NCBI RefSeq assembly: GCF_001653565.1
Contig: NZ_LYPB01000049.1
Coordinates: forward strand, 1 to 64,000
From: Paenibacillus oryzisoli
Lineage (GTDB): Bacteria; Bacillota; Bacilli; Paenibacillales; NBRC-103111
Direction of reading: 5' to 3'
DNA length: 64,000 nt
This document shows positions 58,213 to 64,000 of the stretch, in pieces. Within the stretch, counting starts at the first letter, position 1, and each line of letters starts with the position of its first letter. The notes under the pieces were generated by a model. That model made no database searches. It was not told where the DNA came from and saw only the letters and a program-made list of their open reading frames with translations. The translations under genes were made by a program, and so were the position numbers.

Positions 58213-59073
58213 CTATTTCTCAGACTTCTTTCGCGACCGCTTGGGCTTCAAAGGTTGACAGGTGAGACATAGGTGTGTCCCTCTGCCTCCCACGACGGTC
58301 TTCACAATCTCCTGTCCGCACGTTTTGCACGGCTGTGATTGCCTGCCATAAATGTTCAATTGGTGCTGGAAAAGTCCGATTTCACCTTGTCCATTCACAT
58401 AAGATTTAATCGATGATCCACCAACCTCAACAGAATCTTGAAGTGTACGAATAATCGCCTCATGCAGCAAACCAAGCTCTATCTTACTCAGCGAAGATGC
58501 TTCCCGTTCAGGATGAATCCCCGCCAAGAAGAGGGACTCGTCTACATAAATATTCCCAATACCCACGATATATGCTTGATTGAGCAGTAGCGGCTTGATC
58601 TTCGTAGCTCGATGCCCAATCACCTTGCGAAATGCTTCAAGGGTGAAGGCTTCATCGAGCGGCTCAAGACCTAGCTTCACCAGAGGCGGCTGCGTGAGCT
58701 CTTCGCCCTTGGGGAATAGATGCATCGTGCCGAATTGCCGCACATCCTTGTACCGCAGCTCACTCCCATCCGTAAATCGGAACAACACATGGGTATGCAA
58801 TTCGAGAGGATCATCACCTGCGTACAAGCCATAGCGGCCTTCCATGCGCAAATGGGAAACCATCACATAGTCTGTGAGCACGAATCGCAGAAACTTCCCT
58901 CGACGTTCAATCGTTTCAACGGTTTGCCCTTGCAAGAGCGTTTCAAACTGCTGAATATCGTCAGGTTTCTGGATGATACGAGGCAGCCTTACCTCAACAC
59001 GGGCGATCGTTTTCCCTGTAATGAGCTCATTTAGTGTTCGTTTGACGGTTTCGACCTCGGGTAGCTCAGGCAA
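58213..59073 (-). CDS. mutM: Formamidopyrimidine-DNA glycosylase (Fpg/MutM)
   Basis: A 286-residue base excision glycosylase for 8-oxoguanine. The start must be TTG at 59073 because processing of the initiator Met exposes Pro2 as the catalytic nucleophile in PELPEVET; the longer GTG frame (59082) would put MNTL before it. GGAGGTG lies 6-8 bases upstream of that TTG. Motifs: VSHLRMEGRYGLY, VGIGNIYVDESLF, KSYVNGQGEIG and the C-terminal zinc finger CKTCGQEI ... HLCLTCQ. The polA gene is immediately upstream. Confidence 0.96.
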   Translation of the reverse strand: MPELPEVETVKRTLNELITGKTIARVEVRLPRIIQKPDDIQQFETLLQGQTVETIERRGKFLRFVLTDYVMVSHLRMEGRYGLYAGDDPLELHTHVLFRFTDGSELRYKDVRQFGTMHLFPKGEELTQPPLVKLGLEPLDEAFTLEAFRKVIGHRATKIKPLLLNQAYIVGIGNIYVDESLFLAGIHPEREASSLSKIELGLLHEAIIRTLQDSVEVGGSSIKSYVNGQGEIGLFQHQLNIYGRQSQPCKTCGQEIVKTVVGGRGTHLCLTCQPLKPKRSRKKSEK

Positions 59074-59128
59074 GGTGTTCACCTCCTTCTTGAAATTGGA
59101 AGCGGCAATTCATGCCGCTCCCCACTTG

Positions 59129-61792
59129 CTACTTGGCATCATACCAAGTTAAACCGAAATCAACGTCCGCACGTAAAGGAACGTCCAGCTTCAATGCAGA
59201 TGCCATGACTTCAGGCACGAGCTCCTTCATCGTTTCCAGCTCATCGGCTGGTACTTCGAAGACAAGCTCATCGTGTACTTGCAGCAGCATGCGGCTCTTC
59301 AGTCCTTCTTTCGCTAATCTGTCAGCCATTTGAACCATAGCTAGCTTGATAATATCTGCTGCGGTCCCTTGAATCGGTGTATTCATTGCAGTACGCTCTG
59401 CGAATGAACGTATATTAAAGTTTGAATGTGTAATCTCAGGTAATAAACGTCGACGTTGAAGCAACGTAGTGACATATCCATCACGACGAGCATCCTTGAC
59501 GATGTCATCCATATAGCGACGAACCCCTTGGAACACCGCGAAATACTGTTCAATGAACTGAGCGGCTTCCCGGCGGGTAATATCCAGGTTCTGAGAAAGG
59601 CCATAGTCGCTTATGCCGTATACGATTCCGAAGTTAACGGCTTTCGCTTGACGGCGCATATTGCTGTCAACCGCACTTTCCTCCACGCCGAAGACGTCCA
59701 TCGCCGTCTTCGTGTGAATGTCCATATTCTGAAGGAACGCTTCCTTCAGCTTCTCATCCTGCGAGATGTGCGCTAGTACACGCAACTCGATCTGAGAGTA
59801 ATCCGCTGCAAGCATGTACCATCCAGGCTCGGATGGAACGAAGACCTTGCGGATCTTGCGGCCCTCCTCCAGACGAATCGGAATGTTCTGGAGGTTCGGG
59901 AATTGAGAGCTGAGGCGTCCCGTCGCGGCAATCGTCTGCCGGTAATACGTATGCACCTTGCCGGTTTCCGGCCGCACCTCTTTGAGCAGCCCTTCGACGT
60001 ACGTCGACTGCAGCTTCGCTAGCGAGCGGTAGTGCAAGATCTGCCCCACAACTTCGTTGTAAGGGGCCAGACGTTCCAGCACCTCGGCATCCGTCGAGTA
60101 GCCGGTCTTGGTCTTCTTCGAAGCTGGCAGCCCCAGCTTCTCGAACAGAACCTCACCGAGCTGCTTCGGTGAGTTGATGTTGAACTCGACGCCGGCGAGC
60201 TTGTAGATGCTGGACATGATCGTGTCCAGCTGCTTGCCAAGCTCCACGCCGAGCGTTTTAAGCCCTTCGGCATCGACAGCGATGCCGCGCATCTCCATCT
60301 CCGCCAAAACGGCGGAGAGGGGCAGTTCAAGCTCGTAGAAGAGGCGATGCATCTCGCCCTTCTCTAATTCATCGCGCAGCACGGGAACCATGCGCGCCAT
60401 CGCCATCGCTTTACGACCCACGTGGTCGCTAAGCGCAGCGAGTTCCGGCAGGCGAAACTTCGCGCCTTTGCCGAACACATCCTCGTCTGCCTTCACAGAT
60501 GGCAGTCCGTACTTCACCGACAGGGCGCTTAAGCTGAGATTCGAATCCGTCGGATCGAGGAGGTAAGCGGCCAGCAGCACATCGAAATCCACCCCTGCAA
60601 GGTGGATGCCCTGCCAAGCGAGCGCGAGCTGCGCGCGATGCAGGTCGAAGAGCTGCTTCTTCTTGGAAGCATCGCTGAGCCAGTCCCGCAGCGGTTTGCC
60701 TGCATCGCTTTGCAGCAGTGCAAACGGCACGTAATACGAGGTGTTGTCAGCTCCATCATCAATAAACCAGACAACCCCAACCATCACAGCTTGATGCGGA
60801 TTCTCCCCAATTGCTTCCACATGAATGGCCGCGTGGTCATCTAATTGCTCAATCAACTTACCGATATTCGCTTCTGTTACCGCAACAGCTTCCAAACTCT
60901 CGACAACGAGATCTTCGGCCTCAGCGCTAACTGCACCGAAATCTAACTTCTCTAACAGCGATTTGAATTCTAGCTTGCGAAACATCGTGGACAATGCTTG
61001 TCCATCAAAGCCATCATAGCGGAACGAATCCCATTCGGTTTCCATCGGAACCTCACGATAGATGGTCGCTAGCTCTTTACTCATAAGAGCGCTCTTCGCA
61101 TGCTCCTCCACTTTCTCTTTCATCTTGCCTTTCAGGCTTGCTGTGTTAGCCAATACTTCTTCCACAGTGCCGAAATCATGCAGCATTTTGAGTGCAGTCT
61201 TCTCGCCTACGCCGGGAATCCCCGGAATATTATCGGACGTATCGCCCATTAGACCTTTCAAATCAATGATTTGATGCGGCGTAAGCCCGTATTTCTCTTT
61301 AATAGCTTCCGGATCAAAGCGATCCATTTCGCTGATTCCCTTGCGGGTAATCGCAACAGTAACCTGCTCAGAAGCAAGTTGGAGCATATCTTTATCCCCA
61401 GACACGAGGAGCACTTTCTCTCCTCTTGCATCTGCCGCTTTCGTCAACGTTCCGATAATATCATCCGCTTCATAGCCGGACAGCTCGAATTGCGGGATTT
61501 TGAAAGCCTTCAACAAATCTTTAATTAACGGGAATTGTTCAGAAAGCTCTGATGGCGTTTTCTGACGACCACCTTTGTACTCGCTATATTCTGTATGCCG
61601 AAACGTAATTTTCCCGGCATCAAATGCAACAAGAAAATGAGTTGGTTTTTCTTCTTCAATCAATTTCAACAGCATGGTCGTAAAGCCGTATACCGCATTG
61701 GTATGTAAACCACTTGAATTGCTGAGCAGCGGCAACGCATAGAAAGCACGAAACGCGATTGAGTTCCCATCAATAATTATAAGCTTATCCAT
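59129..61792 (-). CDS. polA: DNA polymerase I
   Basis: An 887-residue Pol I, normal Bacillales length. The 5'-nuclease domain starts MDKLIIIDGNSIAFRAFYAL with GYEADDIIGTL and GDTSDNIPGIPGVGEK. The 3'-5' exonuclease domain lacks its metal Asp/Glu (IHVEAIGENPHQ), as in other Bacillus Pol I, and is presumed inactive. Polymerase motifs are intact: A as MLAADYSQIELRVLAH, B as RRQAKAVNFGIVYGISDYGL and C as LQVHDELVFE. It fills gaps in repair and Okazaki processing. A hairpin lies between it and mutM but has no T tail, so read-through is likely. Confidence 0.97.
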   Translation of the reverse strand: MDKLIIIDGNSIAFRAFYALPLLSNSSGLHTNAVYGFTTMLLKLIEEEKPTHFLVAFDAGKITFRHTEYSEYKGGRQKTPSELSEQFPLIKDLLKAFKIPQFELSGYEADDIIGTLTKAADARGEKVLLVSGDKDMLQLASEQVTVAITRKGISEMDRFDPEAIKEKYGLTPHQIIDLKGLMGDTSDNIPGIPGVGEKTALKMLHDFGTVEEVLANTASLKGKMKEKVEEHAKSALMSKELATIYREVPMETEWDSFRYDGFDGQALSTMFRKLEFKSLLEKLDFGAVSAEAEDLVVESLEAVAVTEANIGKLIEQLDDHAAIHVEAIGENPHQAVMVGVVWFIDDGADNTSYYVPFALLQSDAGKPLRDWLSDASKKKQLFDLHRAQLALAWQGIHLAGVDFDVLLAAYLLDPTDSNLSLSALSVKYGLPSVKADEDVFGKGAKFRLPELAALSDHVGRKAMAMARMVPVLRDELEKGEMHRLFYELELPLSAVLAEMEMRGIAVDAEGLKTLGVELGKQLDTIMSSIYKLAGVEFNINSPKQLGEVLFEKLGLPASKKTKTGYSTDAEVLERLAPYNEVVGQILHYRSLAKLQSTYVEGLLKEVRPETGKVHTYYRQTIAATGRLSSQFPNLQNIPIRLEEGRKIRKVFVPSEPGWYMLAADYSQIELRVLAHISQDEKLKEAFLQNMDIHTKTAMDVFGVEESAVDSNMRRQAKAVNFGIVYGISDYGLSQNLDITRREAAQFIEQYFAVFQGVRRYMDDIVKDARRDGYVTTLLQRRRLLPEITHSNFNIRSFAERTAMNTPIQGTAADIIKLAMVQMADRLAKEGLKSRMLLQVHDELVFEVPADELETMKELVPEVMASALKLDVPLRADVDFGLTWYDAK

Positions 61793-61845
61793 AAGTTCAC
61801 CCCAATTTTAGACATACTTCCATAATCATAGCATACGAAATTAAA

Positions 61846-61892
61846 ATAAAAAAACGGTTCCCTACATAAACATGTAAGGAGCCGAATTTTTA
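61846..61892 (-). terminator. Hairpin between polA and HAD genes, terminator-like on the minus strand
   Basis: CGGTTCCCTACAT / ATGTAAGGAGCCG pair (two G-U), and on the minus strand the stem is followed by TTTTTTTATTTT. No minus-strand gene lies upstream, so the element stands in the polA leader. It may end antisense transcription or attenuate polA. Confidence 0.65.
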
Positions 61893-61933
61893 AAAAGTCA
61901 GGACGGTCAGGTCTTCAGAGGGAGGTTCTCCGT

Positions 61934-62683
61934 ATGAGTCCTTTTTTCTCACCCACACGTAAAAAGCTTATTTTTTTTGATATGAATAATACGATTCTAG
62001 ATCGCAGACAATGCTTCGATTCCGCTTTTCTTGAAGTTATGCAGGATTTCACGGCACGGTGGGAAACAGAGGATTCGAAACTGACCGCGCAAGAAGCGCT
62101 GCTTAGCTATAAGGCTGAGTGGAGCCGTCATCGCAAAACACCTATTCGAAGTCCCATCTCGCCAGATGAGTTGCGGCATATTTGTTTAATTAAAGCACTC
62201 CATCCCTATCCGATGAGAGTAAGTACAGCGTTCACGCGAACCTTTTTCCATCAAATCGAAGAGAAAGAAGATGGTTTCGTCGCTTTATTTCCAGGGGTAG
62301 AAGATACACTAGAGGTGCTGTCACGTCAATATAAGCTGGCCATTATCAGTAACGGGAATCGCAATCGACTGCAGCGTAATTTGGAGAAAATGAAGTTAAC
62401 TTCCTGGTTCGACCAAGAACGTTTGTTTACAACAGAAAATGATGGACCACGAAAGCCGCATCCTGCGATTTTTGAGGGAGCCCTGAAATCGATGAACACG
62501 GCTGCGAGCCAGAGTGTGATGGTTGGTAATTCGTGGCGTAACGATGTGGTAGGAGCGGCTTCTACCGGGATGGATGCGGTCTGGATTCACCCTGCCAATA
62601 TTAAGAAAATCTCTGAGAGGCGCATCGGGAAGCAGAAAGTAATTATCGTTCGTTCCTTTAAACAATTAATCTATACGTTCTGA
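61934..62683 (+). CDS. HAD-superfamily hydrolase-like protein with Asn in motif I
   Basis: A 249-residue HAD-fold protein. Motif I reads FFDMNNTILD: the nucleophile Asp is present but the acid/base Asp two positions on (DxD) is Asn. Motif II is IISNGN, motif III the Lys in PRKPHPAIF, motif IV GNSWRNDVVGA. The start is ATG at 61934 with GAGGGAGG upstream. Phosphatase activity without the second Asp would be weak or altered; it may be a dehalogenase-like or regulatory member. Divergent from polA. Confidence 0.85.
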   Translation: MSPFFSPTRKKLIFFDMNNTILDRRQCFDSAFLEVMQDFTARWETEDSKLTAQEALLSYKAEWSRHRKTPIRSPISPDELRHICLIKALHPYPMRVSTAFTRTFFHQIEEKEDGFVALFPGVEDTLEVLSRQYKLAIISNGNRNRLQRNLEKMKLTSWFDQERLFTTENDGPRKPHPAIFEGALKSMNTAASQSVMVGNSWRNDVVGAASTGMDAVWIHPANIKKISERRIGKQKVIIVRSFKQLIYTF

Positions 62684-62712
62684 AGCTTATCTGAAATCTG
62701 ATACCAAGAAGA

Positions 62713-64000
62713 TTAACCGATTGTTTGAAAACAATAAATACTGCCTTGATGCGCTTTGGCTTTCTTTTTGAGCCCAGCCGCCGTTTGAGAAATATAGTCT
62801 AGTGAAATAGGGGACTCACAGCTGCAGATGACTAAGGATAAGGACACCGTGACCCCTTCGCTTTTCACTTGTTGACCGCCTCGATCCACGACATACTCCC
62901 ATTCTTCGCCTTCATAGAACATACGGACTCCGTCTTCAAACCGATGGATGATTTCCTCACATAGGCGTTTCGGCGACAGTGAAGAGGATATCGCAATAAA
63001 ATCATCGCCGCCGACATGTCCGACAAAATCGGTTGGAGTTCCATAGAACGCGATCGCTTGCTGCATTAAATCCGCCATATATTGAATTAATTGATCTCCT
63101 TTTTGAAACCCAAAGCGATCATTGTACCATTTAAAATAATCCAAATCTGCATAGATCACATGGAAAGGTACTCGTGCCGTTATTCGTTTGTTCAATTCCC
63201 GATTAATTTGCAAATTCCCCGGAAGACCTGTTAACGGATTCGCGACGCGAGCTGACTCCATCTTTACATTCGTAATACTCTCTAATATCGCTCGTATGGA
63301 AGCTGCTCCTGCCATTTTCCCCTTACTTGTAATAATGACAAGATCGTATAAATGATGAATCGCACGTGAAGTTGCTAACTGAGACACCTGCTCCACAGGC
63401 GTTAACTCGTCGACGATTAGGGGGGACGCGTCCATTACACTATCAATTGTCCGGTTCCAGTACAGCGAATAGGCATATTGACCCGCTAAATGCTGGAATA
63501 AGCGCTCTCGCATCATAAGGCCGCGAGGTTCATCATCATGGACAATGACAACCCCGACAGCCTCTTGATTCCTTTTGAAAAACTCGGCAATTTCCGATAT
63601 TTGCACTTTCGTATGAAACACCCCAACAGGTGCTTTCAGCTCGCCTATATGCCAAGTCATCGTGCCTCCCTGTACGTTGCGATGCTGCCATATGGTCATT
63701 TTATATGTGTCTTGCACTGTCGCAGTGGCTGTTGATGGTCTTCCCAGTAAAAAACCTTGCGCATAATGTACACCCATTTGAGTGACTTTGGCTAACTCCT
63801 CGACTAATTCAATGCCCTCAGCGATCAACGAAATGTTCATTTTCTGAGCAAACGTAACGAAGGTTTCAAGAATATAGGCTTTTACTTTATTCACGTGAAT
63901 ATTTTCAATCAATGAACGATCGATTTTGATAAAATCAGGCTGCAGCTCGGCAATCGCTTGAAGCGAAGAATATCCCGCTCCCGCATCATCAATCGCAATC
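62713..64000 (-). CDS. EAL-CBS-GGDEF protein (partial at right edge)
   Basis: At least 428 codons, running off the right end. Order on the minus strand: the C-terminal part of an EAL domain (IDDAGAGYSSL, LQPDFIKIDRSLIENI, LIAEGIELVEEL), then a CBS pair (TKVQISEIAEFF through SIRAILESIT), then a GGDEF domain (DLDYFKWYNDRFGFQKGDQL, HVGGDDF). The catalytic signature is GGDDF rather than GGDEF, and no RxxD inhibitory site is seen five residues before it. The N-terminal EAL motif itself is outside the window. It likely makes or breaks down c-di-GMP, under CBS-ligand control; the balance of the two activities cannot be judged. Confidence 0.88.
   Translation of the reverse strand, partial: IAIDDAGAGYSSLQAIAELQPDFIKIDRSLIENIHVNKVKAYILETFVTFAQKMNISLIAEGIELVEELAKVTQMGVHYAQGFLLGRPSTATATVQDTYKMTIWQHRNVQGGTMTWHIGELKAPVGVFHTKVQISEIAEFFKRNQEAVGVVIVHDDEPRGLMMRERLFQHLAGQYAYSLYWNRTIDSVMDASPLIVDELTPVEQVSQLATSRAIHHLYDLVIITSKGKMAGAASIRAILESITNVKMESARVANPLTGLPGNLQINRELNKRITARVPFHVIYADLDYFKWYNDRFGFQKGDQLIQYMADLMQQAIAFYGTPTDFVGHVGGDDFIAISSSLSPKRLCEEIIHRFEDGVRMFYEGEEWEYVVDRGGQQVKSEGVTVSLSLVICSCESPISLDYISQTAAGLKKKAKAHQGSIYCFQTIG

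Overview
The window looks like a chromosome segment of a spore-forming Firmicute of the family Paenibacillaceae, most likely Paenibacillus (inference). The reasons are a spore germination receptor operon, an alpha/beta small acid-soluble spore protein, YtaF, SLH-domain surface protein, strong AGGAGG-type ribosome binding sites with many TTG/GTG starts, and the Bacillales order polA-mutM-ytaF-coaE near nrdR. No prophage, insertion sequence or CRISPR array was seen.

Layout. 0-12 kb: a small Cys-rich protein, a cell-wall peptide group (M14 peptidase, glutamate racemase, NodB lipoprotein), BdbC, an XRE regulator, a NAGPA-like protein, the YtxG/YtxH stress pair, KDPG aldolase, HtrA and an SLH protein. 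12-18 kb: a SufR-like regulator, a 37-residue membrane protein coupled to a degenerate HepT-like protein, an acyltransferase, a TPR protein, an SgrR-like regulator facing a 49-residue ORF, VanZ, and tRNA-Ala(GGC). 18.3-19.5 kb: a scar of tRNA 3'-end duplication and two decayed Rpn nuclease genes. 19.5-32.4 kb: an accessory stretch of regulator/enzyme pairs (TetR-SDR, PadR-serine hydrolase, AraC-flavodoxin-like reductase, TetR-DoxX) mixed with VOC proteins, several with visible palindromic operators. 32.6-39.5 kb: a two-component system (YesM/YesN type) followed by a sugar ABC importer without its own ATPase. 39.5-45 kb: an oxalate decarboxylase with an altered lid motif and a four-gene germinant receptor operon (A, C, small D-like, B). 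45-51.6 kb: an FAD oxidoreductase with its AraC regulator, assorted membrane/NAD proteins, a PIG-L deacetylase and an orphan PD-(D/E)XK-like endonuclease.

51.6-52.3 kb is an unusual non-coding block: an 84-bp G-rich tandem duplication, then a degenerate array with 50-bp spacing, then a C-rich stretch, ending at a sigma-A promoter plus CIRCE operator in front of htpG. At 54.6 kb there is a cyclic-di-GMP-I riboswitch whose 3' flank can pair with the Shine-Dalgarno of an unrecognised 62-residue gene. The right end holds nrdR, an SASP gene, a lytic transglycosylase, coaE, ytaF, mutM (TTG start forced by its catalytic Pro2), polA, a HAD-like protein and a truncated-by-window EAL-CBS-GGDEF protein.

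The most interesting items are the c-di-GMP riboswitch with its orphan target, the repeat block beside the endonuclease, the coupled micro-ORF/HepT-like pair, and HrcA-type control of htpG. All functional statements rest on motif recognition by eye; no database search was run.
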